Origin: Didymella arachidicola | Lineage: Eukaryota > Ascomycota > Dothideomycetes > Pleosporales > Didymellaceae | NCBI GenBank assembly: GCA_016630955.3 | Contig: CM049997.1 | Location: forward strand, 434,001 to 498,000 | Length of the DNA: 64,000 bases | Reading direction: 5' to 3' | Shown here: piece by piece, positions 1-11,300 of the stretch | Layout: each line of letters opens with the position of its first letter | Numbering within the stretch: position 1 is the first letter of the stretch | Notes under the pieces: generated by a model | The model's input: only the letters and a program-made list of their open reading frames with translations | The model's database searches: none | Told to the model about the DNA's origin: nothing | Program-made: the position numbers and the translations under genes

Positions 1-1
1 C

Positions 2-637
2 ATTGCTGATGCGCCCTCCGGTCTTGCCGAGCTGATGGGCTGCGAAGACCGAATCATGTACTTGATCTCGGAGATCGCCTGCCTCGACGCGCTGAAGCAG
101 GAAGGTATGGACGATGTTCAGCTCTGCCAGCACATCCAGCTTCTTGGTGAGCAGATCAGCCTCACAGAGCCCCCTGTGGGATCCAACAACAGTGCGCTCT
201 CCTCCACTGGCGAAGTTCTTCCCAGGCAGCTCCGCAGGAACATGACTGCAGTCTACCGCCTAGCAGCTCGCATCTATCTCTGCAGCCTGGTTCCTGACTT
301 CGACCGCACTCAGCCCATCAACGCCAACCTTGTCAGCGCGCTTAGCAAGGCTATGGACTACATTCCGGCCGGACCTGAAGGCTTTGATCGGTCCCTCGTC
401 TGGCCCCTGCTCGTCGCAGGCACAGTCTCTCTTCCCAACTCATCTTTTCGCAAGATGTTCTCCGAGCGCACTTCGCGCCTCGGCGATGCCTCTAATTCCG
501 GCTCATTCGGCCGGATGAAGGCACTCCTGAACGAGGTATGGGCAGTCAATGACTACAACCTCACCAAAGGCATCAAACAGAGTGTTCACTGGCGGGCCAC
601 GATGCAACAGAAGGGCTGGGATTTCCTGCTCATCTGA
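2..637 (+). CDS. C-terminal part of a fungal-specific transcription factor (5' end outside window)
   Basis: The reading frame is open from the window edge and ends at TGA 635-637, so only about the last 211 residues are present. The text fits the Fungal_trans_2 (PF11951) regulatory domain of Zn2Cys6 regulators: an alpha-helical stretch, then a WPLLVAG motif, then a C-terminal VHWR...GWDFLLI ending that is common in this family. The DNA-binding Zn2Cys6 cluster should lie upstream, outside the window, and cannot be checked. In this family the domain is a regulatory region of a nuclear transcription factor. No target genes can be inferred. I see no frame break inside the fragment. Family assignment rests on remembered motifs. 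Confidence 0.75.
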   Translation: MADAPSGLAELMGCEDRIMYLISEIACLDALKQEGMDDVQLCQHIQLLGEQISLTEPPVGSNNSALSSTGEVLPRQLRRNMTAVYRLAARIYLCSLVPDFDRTQPINANLVSALSKAMDYIPAGPEGFDRSLVWPLLVAGTVSLPNSSFRKMFSERTSRLGDASNSGSFGRMKALLNEVWAVNDYNLTKGIKQSVHWRATMQQKGWDFLLI

Positions 638-1422
638 GCATCCCCGCCACTCTGCTGGACAGCATTCTTATCTGTTTGCACATTCACTTCTGGCGATTCT
701 GCCGAAAAGCACTTGCTTCTTCTTTGCATATACTTTTTTCTTGCACTATACCCACTTTCTGTTCTTTCGGCATTTTCAGCTCTGGCGAGCTTGAAGCATT
801 TCTATGGCGCGAAGCAGCATCGACTGGACGATGCGGGATTATGACGATACGGCTGCATCCTTTGGGTTGGCAGAGTGGCATTGGGAAGCTAGAGCAGCTC
901 CCGCTTTCTGTACAGTACTTGATAGGGGCATTGCCCAGCTCGAGAAGAATCGAAAGCCAACACTGGCGTATCGCTCAATCATCTTTGCCGCCCGCTTGTG
1001 TTCCAGACTGTGATTGGCTATAAGTGGTCGAGGCTGCAACCTCCGCAAATGTCGGTAGGTCTTGCCCCTCCGGAGCCGTTTTTGACAGACTGACCTAAAT
1101 ATAGCTGACTTTTGGCAAGAGTACCGCAGATTCATCGAAGCAGCCTTCAGGCAGCTCGACGCAGATGACGGTTCGTCCTGCAAGCTGTCTGCAACGGTAT
1201 TCTGGTCGCTCGCCCAGGACGGAAGAAAGTTTAGGCGGGTATAATTAGCCCTGGGTGATCTGGATTGCTTTGAAGCCCGTCGATTACGGGCCGCGCCTTC
1301 CTCTGGGCCCCCGAATAATCAGCCGTCGCACGTTGACGCAGCATTTGACTTCGTGTTCCGCCCCCACACTGCCTGTATACGCCTCCGTACCGCGCCAGAA
1401 ATCAGGCACTCCACAACTGCAC
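638..1422. other. Intergenic, 785 bp
   Basis: This lies between the transcription factor tail and the next plus-strand gene. No convincing gene was found. A weak two-exon small-gene possibility at 804-1244 is listed as a finding. The last part should contain the promoter and 5' leader of the gene at 1423. Confidence 0.5.
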
Positions 1423-2577
1423 ATGGCATCTCCAGCCGCACAGCCGTTTATGTCGGTAGACACGACGAGTGTGGCGCCGCACAAGGATGAGGTCGAGAGC
1501 CCGAGCATCTCGGTCACAAATGCGCTCGCGCGCTACGAGTACGACCATGCCACGCCCGGGGGGACGAAGATCCTCATGGTAGAATGGGAGGACGACGATG
1601 CAACGCGAGGGGTGCGTGGCGAATGGCATGTGTCGTGGGAGGGCAGCTCGAGGGTGCTGCCTGCAGACGACCAGCAGACCAACGACGTGCACCGCATGTA
1701 TTTCCTGCTGCCGGCAGGGAGCACGGTGCCGAAGAGAGTCACTCTCACACATAGACCGCAGGATGCTGGCAGTACGCCTGTAGTATGGCATACCAACCCG
1801 TTGCCGGCACTCTTTCCGCCAGAATTGGGCGCATCAGCTCGCGCAGCCGGGAAGAAAGGCGTCCTGCATACAATATGGGCGAAGAAGCGGTTACAGGTGC
1901 TGCAGAAGGAGATTGACGCCGAGTCGCGGGACAATATTGAGGGTATTGGGCTGCTCATGGCGGTACAAGAGAAGGAATGGATTGAGCAAACATTTGGCGT
2001 CAACGCGCGACCCTCTGGCCTCAGTATCTCCTTACCCACAGGACCACCAACAACGAACGGGCCCGCCAGCCCTAGATCACCTGGGGGAGGACGTCTGCTC
2101 GACAAGCTCGCCGGGCTGAAGCTGAGCACCAACTCGCGCGATCTGACGCCCAAGGAAGACATTAACGGTGACGCACCATTCGCCAACCCCCTGTCGCCAG
2201 AAGGTTCAGATGTTGCTGTATCTTCCTTCTCCTCTTTCGCCATGCTAAAAGGCGAGAACCCATCCTCTCTCGCCGCAAAGCCTCCTCAGCCCGCCCAGCC
2301 ATTACAACCTTCAGCGCTACGGAAAGTCGCAGTCCAAGTCCCACCCCCCTCAATCGTAGCGCGACAAGATTCCACAGGCATGGCGTCACTCAACGCTCTA
2401 TCAAGTCCAGCACCTGCCTTTCAGTCTCGAGGCCCCATTATCGCAGACGACGACGATAATGATGATGGGCTGTTTGCGAGCCCAATCGATCCCCGAAGCC
2501 CTGAGATAGGCAAGAGTCCGTTTTCGTTTGCAGGAAACGACACAGCGAAGTATTTGCACAGAGATGGCGGGTCGTAG
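1423..2577 (+). CDS. Conserved-looking fungal protein of unknown function, 384 aa
   Basis: The start was set at ATG 1423 (MASPAAQ). The frame extends upstream to 1255 but without an ATG. Residues about 25-150 look folded, with a beta-rich region containing a WEDDD acid patch and several Trp residues (WHVSWEG, VVWHTNPLP). A short charged helix follows at about 150-190 (WAKKRLQVLQKEIDAE, QEKEWIEQTFGV). The remaining half is Pro/Ser-rich and probably disordered. It ends in an acidic DDDDNDDG patch followed by SPIDPRSPE. No signal peptide, membrane segment or enzyme motif is visible. It is a single exon followed by SHR3 on the same strand. I do not recognise the family; the N-terminal domain suggests a protein-protein interaction role, but that is a guess. 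Confidence 0.7.
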   Translation: MASPAAQPFMSVDTTSVAPHKDEVESPSISVTNALARYEYDHATPGGTKILMVEWEDDDATRGVRGEWHVSWEGSSRVLPADDQQTNDVHRMYFLLPAGSTVPKRVTLTHRPQDAGSTPVVWHTNPLPALFPPELGASARAAGKKGVLHTIWAKKRLQVLQKEIDAESRDNIEGIGLLMAVQEKEWIEQTFGVNARPSGLSISLPTGPPTTNGPASPRSPGGGRLLDKLAGLKLSTNSRDLTPKEDINGDAPFANPLSPEGSDVAVSSFSSFAMLKGENPSSLAAKPPQPAQPLQPSALRKVAVQVPPPSIVARQDSTGMASLNALSSPAPAFQSRGPIIADDDDNDDGLFASPIDPRSPEIGKSPFSFAGNDTAKYLHRDGGS

Positions 2578-3162
2578 CCAGGAGAAAAATCACTATCACA
2601 TGGAGTTAAGCGGTTGTAGCGGGTTTTCTGATATCGTTGCGGGCGGACGGTTTTGTCGAGTTAGAAGTGGATGTTAATACCTGCTGGTTTGCGCCAAAGA
2701 GCATAGCTAACGAATGAATGAAGCGTTTCTGCATAGCATAACCCTCAACGCAACTAGATATTGCAGACATTGCAGTACATGCGTCTGACTCGTCATGTTC
2801 TCGAGTCCCTCGCTTTCTGTATGCCAAGGCTCGACATGCAGCTCAACACCATCGTGCTTTGCGGGGTCTATCACCACCAGGGTGACTTGTTGTGTGATTC
2901 GGATCGTTGCTCTGACAACTTGACTCAAACTTCGCTCTACACACACCTCATAATTCCACTGAAAGAAGACCTCGCAACGATTTCTGAGATAGGCTGTGGC
3001 TTCCCGCCCGTTACCAACCGCTTTTAGTTGGTCCTCGATCTCGCGAGCCGCAAACGATAAGCCGACAACTTCCTTCCTCCCACCACCTACTCACTTGTCT
3101 GGACACTGCAAAACCACACGCACGACACCGCAAAGCCATCCTGCAGCTTGACCACCGCTACA
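2578..3162. other. Intergenic, 585 bp
   Basis: This holds the 3' end of the upstream orphan gene and the promoter and leader of SHR3. The last 60 bases are C/A-rich, as in many fungal leaders. No gene was seen. Confidence 0.5.
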
Positions 3163-3858
3163 ATGGGCAGCAACACCTTCGCGCAGTTCATGGTCATCGG
3201 CCGTATGTACCCCACCACCACTACCGAGCGCATACCCTCGAGACTAGCGCCTTGCAGCCATCAGAATCCGGCAATGATAACATTATACTGACGCGCACCA
3301 GCGACATGTTTCTTCCTCGGGATCCTCTTCGCGTCTCTCCCGTACGACTACAATGCGCTCTGGGCGGTCCCCGACGACCGCGAAGCGTACTTCAAGATCC
3401 TCGAGGACCACATCAAGTTCCTGTACGCGTCGCCGCCGATCATCAGCCGCATCCTGAACATGGTCATCGGCACGGGCATTCTCGGGTTCCTCATCAAGCT
3501 GTTCAAAGCCAACGAGAGCAACATGCTGTTTGATGGCGCCAGCTTGGTGCTGTACATGGCCGGCATCACCGTGTACCTGACCAACATTGTGAAGGGGTTT
3601 CGCGTCGTGACGGCGGGTATTTACGGCAATGTCTCGCCGGAGATGCAGGTCGAGGATGACGGTGAGGGGGATTATATCAGCAGAGAGGATACGCTGAGGG
3701 TTTTTGCGGCGAGCAATACGATTTTGGCGCTGGTGTTGGTTGGTGTGTTGGTTCTGCAGGCTGGGCAGTGGTATGCGAAGCGCGCCGAGGAGAACGAGAT
3801 CAAGGAGATTGAGCGCAAGGAGGCGGAGACCAAGATTGCAGGGAAGAAAAAGAACTAG
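3163..3858 (+). CDS. SHR3: Shr3-type ER chaperone for amino-acid permeases
   Basis: Two exons, 3163-3202 and 3302-3858, with a 99-nt intron from GTATGT to CAG, give 198 aa. The N-terminus reads MGSNTFAQFMVIG and then continues into a hydrophobic CFFLGILFASLPYDYNALW segment. Four hydrophobic stretches are visible, at roughly residues 8-27, 66-85, 95-115 and 155-172. The tail is highly charged (EENEIKEIERKEAE) and ends KKKN, a dilysine-type ER retrieval signal. This matches the Shr3 family: an ER membrane chaperone that helps fold amino-acid permeases and load them into COPII vesicles. The first exon is only 40 nt, so an ORF search that ignores splicing would start the gene far too late, at 3460. 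Length fits the family (about 200 aa). Confidence 0.88.
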
Positions 3859-4410
3859 GATCGAAGAGCGTCGATGTGCCTCGGCGCGTTTGGGTGTATG
3901 AGTGCAAGGTAACGGCATAGTAGTTTCATTTCTCAATTCATTTTGCAACAGAGTGTCTTCCTTCACCTTCGGTTTCTTGCAAGGAAAACATGCAGCCGAA
4001 ATCCGGGAATTTGCGCGGGCAAACTCAGATCACATGGACTCCGACTCCTTTGGTTACAAAAGCAAAGTATATGGGCACAGTCCAGGACAGCAGAATGGAG
4101 AATAGCGAATTCGACATGAGCAAGCAGGCCCTCGCGGGTTGGGAGGGTGGCGCTCGTCCAGCTGCTCCGCCTGCAGACCGCTTCACCGTCCGTTTGTCAA
4201 CACACTCGCACGCGCCTTCCCCTCCCACACGACAACAGACCGCCAACTTCGGTGAGCCCCTCACCCGAACGGCTCCTACCCTCGTCACCTTACGGACAGT
4301 CTATCACTAAGAGATCGGCCTGCACGATAACATTCATAAAAGGTTTCCTTCTTCTCTCCCTGCTGCTCGACAGTTTCGCCTTTCCGTCTCAAGACGCTGC
4401 TTCACCAAAC
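3859..4410. other. Intergenic, 552 bp
   Basis: This lies between SHR3 and the coiled-coil gene. The second half is C-rich and pyrimidine-rich in places (about 4210-4240 and 4345-4375), consistent with a leader. The frame of the next gene stays open back to 4147 but without an ATG. No separate gene was seen. Confidence 0.5.
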
Positions 4411-6431
4411 ATGAATCGCACGAGACGGGACAGCTCAGCAGCGTCTAAGAGCCTGCTGAGCAGACAACTCGCCAGCATCACGGACACTCTCGCTAAAGCC
4501 TCTCAGCGGCGCGACGAGGAGGTGAAGAGGACATGCGGGCAGTCAAGTGCTTCGACCGCGGCTACGGACTCTGCCTCTCCGAAAAAGCCTGCAGCGCCTG
4601 TGCAACGAGGAGAAGTCGGTTACGGGCAGGCGATACCAGCCACTGTGCACCCGCAAGGAGGTGGAGCCGAAGAGAACAGCGACCCATACCACGCTGCGCG
4701 TATCCTCCAGTTGGACAAGACAGAAGACGTACGTCAGGAAAGCAAGGCGTTCGATGAGATTGTCATGGGCAAAGGCACAGATGACCGAGAACGCGCGAAT
4801 ATGATTGAGAACCTCTTCACTCATCCCGACTTTGCCCAGACGAACGTGCAAAGCCTCTCGCTAGACAGGGAGGGCGAGCGTCCGCTACCAAACATCCCGC
4901 AGCTCCGTGGTGGAAATGGGGATGACAAGGATGTCGAGCATCACAAGAGATCACTGGCCGCCTCCAGGGATCCCAAGGAAGCTCAGCAAGAGGCAACTGC
5001 GTCCGCTCCTGCTGCTGCTGCTGCTGCTGCTGCTGACGAGGAGGAGAGAGTAAAAAAGCTCCAAGACGATTACGAAGAGATGGTGTACAGGATGGAAGCA
5101 TGTGATTACGAGCGCCAAGCGAGAGTGGAAGTAGCCCACCGTCGCGCGTTGAGAGAAAAGGCTGCTCGCACTTCCGGATTCGCTAGCGACGAAGCGTTCG
5201 AACACATGCGGGTCCTACAGGAAGCAGAAGAGTGCGAGCTGGTGGAGATGATGAAACGGCAAAGGCAGGAAGCATGTTCGAGCGACGCAGATGGCTCAGA
5301 AGAAGCTGCGCTGAACAAGAGCGCCGAGGAGGAGCTCTCGAGGTGTAAGACGTCCACAGAAGCTGAACGCTCCTACCTGCTCCCTCCAGCGAGCCCTCCG
5401 AAAGATGCTCCTCCTCCGTACACTGCAACGGAATTCGAACTCGAGGAAGTGCCCTCGCAGTCTGACAATGAAACACGCGGTGGCATGCGAGGTGGCCACG
5501 CGACACCTATCGACGACAATCCTGGGACCTTGCTCGCTGAGCTTGCTAGTCTCAGAGAGGCCATTCAACATCCGGAAGCGGAGATTGACAATACAGTCCT
5601 TGAAAGTAACGGCTTCGGGCACATGCTTGCAGAATTCGACAGACCCAATCCTTCCACTCACACAACCGCGACTGTCCACGACAATCCTCGAAAGATGCTC
5701 GAGGAGCTGCTTGCACTATCGGCGCCTGGTCCTCGAGAGCTTCGATTGCCCACGAGCGAGGATCTCGAAGACGATGATGACGGTATCAATGCACTCCGGG
5801 CCAGGCTCGAAGAATTGTGGACACCCGGTAGGAGTGTGACACCGGCTCCGGCCCCGTTTGGCTCAGATGAAGGTAGGGACGAGACGACCATCTCAAGTAA
5901 TCTACCGTCAGAAGCTATTCCACATGTCATGGCTCTTGGGCTCGAAGTCTCGGACTGCGAATGGGCAGTCGCCCAAGGACGGACACGGTGTTTATTCGGC
6001 TCCGACTTGAATAGCTACCAGGCGCAGAAAGAGAAGGAGATTGCTGTGGCTTATGCCGAAGAAGCGCTTCGAAAGACGATTACCAGCGTCATGAAAGCGG
6101 AGGACGAGAATCATCGCAAAGCCGAAGAGATCAAGTCCCAGCGCCGCCTCATCGTCTCCAACCTGGCTGCCGACGCAGAAGTGAAACTGCTGGGGCGCAA
6201 GTTCCGGCAGTACCGCAGCGACATGTATGTCTCAGCCCGTATCTCTGCGTGCTAACTTACTCATCGTGCAGTGTCAACATCACCATGCTTCCCGAACGTG
6301 ACGCACTGAAGCGCACACGGACTGCTCACGTCGACTTCTGCAGCAGGAAGAGCGCGGTGCTGGCCTCGTTCCTCTCTGGCCAGATCTACGGGTTGATTTT
6401 CGATGTCAGGCTGGCTGTGCCGGTGGAGTGA
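4411..6431 (+). CDS. Orphan charged, coiled-coil-rich protein, about 657 aa
   Basis: The start is ATG 4411 (MNRTRRDSSAASKS). Exon 1 is 4411-6224. A 47-nt intron (GTATGT...GCTAAC...CAG) runs 6225-6271, and exon 2 is 6272-6431. The join restores a continuous frame (DI-VNITMLPERDALKR). The protein is hydrophilic and Glu/Arg/Ala-rich. Residues about 180-330 resemble long helices or a coiled coil (EEERVKKLQDDYEEM, QEAEECELVEMMKRQRQEA), and a poly-alanine run from a GCT repeat lies near 5008-5033. Two stretches repeat a similar pattern: a DDNPGTLLAELASLREAI segment near residue 370 and a DNPRKMLEELLALS segment near 425. No catalytic or membrane motif was seen. It is convergent with SPP2. I do not recognise it; a structural or scaffold role is possible. 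Confidence 0.65.
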
Positions 6432-6672
6432 CCGACGGTTGGGTGACGGATGGGGCCTGCGTGTAGCCAAGTCAGATACGCATCGTTCCCAGCGCAAGTG
6501 GACCGGGTCCGGGGAGGAAGTTTGTGAGATGAACTGGTTGTCCTTGGCAAACACCCTTTTGTATTATACTCCCAAGTGTGTTCAAGACACTTGGACGTGA
6601 GAGCGCCGTCGATCAACACCGTCTCGTCTCGGTACTAGACCATGGCTTCGTGGCCGCTAATGCTATGCAATA

Positions 6673-8016
6673 CTATCTCCTCGAGTCTCTGTCTCTCCTG
6701 TGGCGATCCTCGCGCTCGTCATCGCGATCCCGCTCTTTTCTGCGCCGCCGCCGTCGCGCCTCGTCGTCTCGATCTCGATCCCGACTTCGGCTCCGACTCC
6801 TGTCTCGCCGCCTCCGTCGGTCCTTGGAGTCAAGGCTCCGGCTCCGGCTACGGCTCCTGTAGCGCGGGCGTCGCTTGGAGTCGCGCGGACTGCGGCTGCG
6901 GTCGCGGTCGCGTCTAGTGTCGCGGTCTCTGCGGTCGCTGCGGCGGTCGCTGTCGCGGTCTGCGTCTCTATCTCGGTCTCTGCGCTTTTCGCGCCGGCGC
7001 TCGCTGTCGTACTCGTCGCGCTTCTCGCGCTCGCCGCCGCCTCGCCGCCGCGAGCCCTCTCCTTCCCTGCCCGTCTCCTCAGCCACCAAATCCTGACTCT
7101 CCAACTTCCTCTTCAACTCCTCCTCACTGACAACTTCCCCCGTCTTCTTATTCCGCAGCGCAACAGGATTATACCCCCCGTCCCCACCCCCATCTTTCCG
7201 CCCTTTTTTCGGACGCGCTTTACTATTGAACTCGCCCAGCTCGACGTCTTTTGCTGCGTCTTGCTTTGCGCCGATGCCGAGCAGTGCGGGGCGGCGCTTG
7301 ATTTCTTTTTGGCTGGTGCGGGTCTCCCCGTCGCTGTCTTTCCAGCCCATGCCGCGCAACATGGCGAGGCCGAAGCCCTCGATGGGGGTAGCTTCGTAGG
7401 CATCGAGGGAGGGGGCGTCGGGGGCCGTGGAGAGGTCGTTTGAGAGGGATTGGGCGTCGGTGAGGGCGGGGACGATGCGTTGGGTGTCTGTGGATTTGCC
7501 GTGGAGGAGGTGTTCGAGCGCGGCTTGTTCGAGGCGCTGGGCGGGGGTCAGGGAGGCGTCGGCGTTGTCGACGTCCATTGTTTCTGCTGTTGGGGAGTCC
7601 TGCGACGAGTTCGAGGCGCCTGGGACGGGTTGGCTGGGGACCGTGAGCCCGTACACGACCTCCTTCTCTGGCTCCTCCATGACGACATCCTCGGTGCTCT
7701 GCTTCGTGTGCGGTGCCTTTTCGAGCTGCGCCTTGCGTTTCCGCGCTTCTTCGCGCCAATTGCGGTTCGGCAGCGAGGGAATGACAAGCGGGCCTTTCTT
7801 TTCCGCAGGGCCGTTGATGTCGATTGCGCCGCCTTGCGCGGCGTCGAAGGCTGCGATTTGCTGCGCTTGGTTCGTGTCTTCGGGCTCGTCGTCGCCGAGG
7901 AGAGCTTTCTTCGGCTTGGTGCCGTTCGCAGCGTTGCTGTTTTTGAGTCCGGCGCCTTTCAGGCCTGGCTTTGCCTTGAGGCCGCCCAGCGACATTTTGA
8001 AGCCGCCTGCGGCCAT
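6673..8016 (-). CDS. SPP2: Spp2-like pre-mRNA splicing factor with G-patch and long RD/RS-rich tail
   Basis: Single exon, 447 aa. The start was taken at ATG 8016 (MAAGGFKMSLGGLK); the frame extends further upstream without homology. Early residues contain VIPSLPNRNWREEARKRKAQ, typical of the Spp2/GPKOW group. Near residues 215-250 is the G-patch-like segment (PIEGFGLAMLRGMGWK) followed by RRPALLGIGAK. This domain binds and activates the DEAH-box helicase Prp2 in the spliceosome before the first catalytic step. The last 140 or so residues are almost pure Arg/Asp/Ser (RDRDRD, RSRSRS), reading as an RS domain; yeast Spp2 is much shorter and lacks this tail. It converges on the coiled-coil gene and shares its strand with PEX1. 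Confidence 0.85.
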   Translation of the reverse strand: MAAGGFKMSLGGLKAKPGLKGAGLKNSNAANGTKPKKALLGDDEPEDTNQAQQIAAFDAAQGGAIDINGPAEKKGPLVIPSLPNRNWREEARKRKAQLEKAPHTKQSTEDVVMEEPEKEVVYGLTVPSQPVPGASNSSQDSPTAETMDVDNADASLTPAQRLEQAALEHLLHGKSTDTQRIVPALTDAQSLSNDLSTAPDAPSLDAYEATPIEGFGLAMLRGMGWKDSDGETRTSQKEIKRRPALLGIGAKQDAAKDVELGEFNSKARPKKGRKDGGGDGGYNPVALRNKKTGEVVSEEELKRKLESQDLVAEETGREGEGSRRRGGGEREKRDEYDSERRREKRRDRDRDADRDSDRRSDRRDRDTRRDRDRSRSPRDSKRRPRYRSRSRSRSLDSKDRRRRRDRSRSRSRDRDRDDEARRRRRRKERDRDDEREDRHRRDRDSRR

Positions 8017-8366
8017 GGTGGTAAGAGAGGATTTTCCGAGAATGCAATATTCAGGCAAAGGCGAACGTGGAGGATCAGGTGGCGGGATTGCAGAGAGCCG
8101 GTGGGCGGTGCAGTTCCGAGGTTTGGTGTTGTGTTGGTTGGACGTGTCGCAACATTTCTCGCGATGACATCGACGCTTGGCAGGGTCCAGGCAGCTCGGC
8201 TCACGTGCAAGACTACACCTCTGCCTGAAGTCTCGATTTTGAAATAGTATGATTTTGATTCTTTCGCCGTCTCGAAATGGACATGTGTGGAGTGATGGAT
8301 TTATATCTACAAGACTTCTTGAGTTCAAGAAGGGGGTGCGTAATGTTTACTACGTCCTTGATTCCA
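8017..8366. other. Intergenic between PEX1 3' end and SPP2 start, 350 bp
   Basis: Both flanking genes are on the minus strand. The space should hold the PEX1 terminator and the SPP2 promoter. No gene or clear motif was seen. Confidence 0.5.
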
Positions 8367-11300
8367 TCACATCAAGCTCGTCCTCCCCCCGATCTCGCTT
8401 CCCCCCTGGCCAGACGGCATGTTCCCGTCGCGGCCGTCGACAAACTCGCGGTATATGCGCGCGAGGCGGTGCCGCTCCTGCGCGCTGATGCTGCTGCGGC
8501 CCGAGGAGAGCGAGGCTTCGATGTGGGGCCATTGGATCTGGGGGTCTTTTCTTTCGTCTGCGTCGTCGTCTTGGTGTGTGTCGGGCGTGGGGTCCGCGGT
8601 GTGTGGGCGGGCGAGGAGTTTTTGTTTGCGGCGGAGGGATTGGAGGGCGGTGATCTTTTGGGCGATGAGGGCGCGCTCTGTTAGTTTGTGGGATGTGGAG
8701 AGACTGGATGCGTGCTCTGGCGTGGCGGTTGGGTCGTCGCCGTAGCGGAAGTAGCTGAATTCCGGGACCCCTTTTGCGCTGTCCTTGCCGTCTGCTGTCT
8801 TCTTGCCTGCGGGAGGAGCGGTTAGATCCGTGTCGCCAAGTACGTCGTGGATGGCTTCGAGCTGCGCGTTGTACACGACGGCCTGCAGGTCCGCGCCCGA
8901 GTATCCCTCGGTGCGCTGCGCGATCTCGCGGAGATTCTGGCCGCCGGTGCCTGTGTCGAGGATTGACGGCGCGAGGTGCAGTTTCCGCGTCACGGCTCTC
9001 AGTATGTCGATGCGCTCTTCCGTGTCCGGCATATCGCACAGCAGACTCTTGTCCAAGCGACCGGGCCTCAGCAGCGCAGGGTCGATCAAATCCGGGCGGC
9101 TCGTCGCAGCGAGCACGTACACGCCGCTCAGCCCCTCGGCGCCGTCCATCTGGGTGAGCAGCTGGTTGACCACGCGGTCCGTGACGCCGGTAGAGTCGTG
9201 ACCGCGTTTGGGGGCGATCGAGTCGAATTCGTCGAAGAAGAGCACGCATGGACGTGCTGCTTCGGCGCGCTCGAAGAGGTCTCGTACGCTCTTCTCTGAC
9301 GCACCGATGTATTTGTTCAGAATCTCGGGGCCTTTGACGGATATGAAGTTCAGGCCGCACTCGCCTGCGACGGCTGATGCCAGGAGTGTCTTGCCGCAGC
9401 CGGGGAAACCGTAGAGGAGCAGACCGGAGCGGAGGCGCAGTGGGCACTGGGCGAAGATGGGAGCGTAGGTGGTGGGGTATTGTAGGGTTTCGAGTAGGAT
9501 CTGACGGGTTGCTGTCAGGCCGCCGATCGAGTCCCATTTTGTTGTGGAGGACTGGAGGGTGACGTTTCGAAGCGAGGCAGGAGTGAAGCCTTTGATAGCT
9601 GATGCGTAGTCGTCCCTCGTTAGAGTAACAATGTTCCCTGTGTCATTGACCGAACGGATGAGAGCTTCGTTGCGGGCTCTCGAGGTAAGGAGAACGAGAT
9701 CGCCGGGCATGTAGCCGTCGGTTTGTCCAGCTAGATCGAGAAAGTCAATGCTGGCGTCGACGACGAAGCCAAATTCGTTTGACTGCTCGTGCTGTATGCT
9801 GCCGTCGCTCGGTTGGCTGCGGTGAGATGTGCTCGGCCGGCTGTTTGAGGGCGAGGGGGGGAATGCGTGCCCGTTCGTTTGCGGTATCGACGATTGAGGC
9901 TTTGCGTCCTTGAAGGCGAGCTTTTCCAGTACTTTCCGTCTGCCGTCTTTGTTCGGTGCTTTCAGGCTGACCATTTCGCGGACAATGTGACCGCCTACGA
10001 TGACATTGTTGAGTGCCTCCTTGCCCTGTGCTGTGGCAAGCAGAACGAGGCCAGAGTCTATTGAGCAGTACTTTCTCACAATGGAGACGATACTCTCACT
10101 GACGTGGCGGCTGCGACCGTTCTCGTTGCCCACTTGGAGCTCCGTCTCTACCGGACAAAGCTTGTCCAAGTCATCCAGGATCACTACAGAGTTGCCGCCA
10201 GAGCGTGCGCTCCACGCTGCCGTCGCGAAGAGCCTCTCGAGTGTCTCCTTGATTGTTGCTACTCTTGTCTCATCCGTGACCAGCTTGCGACATGGGAAGT
10301 AGATGGTGTTGAACAGATACTCTGTTCGTAACTGATGCGCAAGTAGCTGAGCACATTGCGATTTGCCAGCCCCGAGTCCGCCGCTGAGTAGGACTGATGA
10401 GTTGTGAGTGAGGTGTGAGCGTAGTTGATCGATGAGCGTATCGATGCCAACAAGTTCTGGGGGGGTGTCTGGCAACGGGTCGCCCTGCTGCCAGCCCTTG
10501 GCCCAACTTGATGGTGTCGCGACTTCGGCTCCCAGCTCGATGGTAGGTTTCCGTTCGGGAAAGAGCACCCATGATGTTCCAGTCGCTGGTTGGGATGGCT
10601 CGAATCGAACAATGCCTCCGTTCCAGCTGGACTCGGAATCTGTTACTGGAGGTAGGACCATGCCATCTGTGACTGGACCATCCAAGAGTCCGTTCTTCTT
10701 GCCGTATAGCGTCTTCAGCTTTTGTATGGCTTCTTCCTGGTCTTGCTTCGACTCGCCGCCGAATCTCAAGTTTGCATTGCTCTGGGAGGCAGCTGTGGAG
10801 AATGGCAGGATCTTGACTGACTTGACGACTACCTCTTTCGAGTCTTTCGCGGCTGGGGTTGAGGATTTGATGGCTGACGGTTTGGGAGTCTGACTGGGAG
10901 CGCCCTCGATTCGTACCAGACCACCGACGAAGCCCTCACAGCCGAGGACTCTGCACAGATCACTTGAGAGTGCGACGTGTCGGCTGTCTGGTGCATCGTC
11001 CCAGGCGAGTACTCTTGCCACGACGCGGACGGCGGTCTTGTCTTGGTCCTGGTCTTTGGACATGTCGACGGGCTCTTGAAGACCTGCAGGCTTGATGACA
11101 GCCACCGAGACCCATGTTGTTCCCCTCAGCGCTTTTGTGAGAAGAATGTCCTTGTCGACCCAGATCTTGAGGCCGTCGGCGTCGGCGTCTTCTTCCTCAT
11201 CAAACCACTCACGAGCGACGGTGCGATGCACGCCTCGAAGGAAGACGGAGCCCTTGCTGTTTACGTCTTCCCGGCCACTGCGACGCCGGACGGTGCTTGC

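Noticed and set aside
6700..7443. Long plus-strand open frame opposite SPP2
   Set aside because: It is an antisense image of the RD/RS-rich codons of SPP2, giving Val/Ala/Ser-rich text with no homology.
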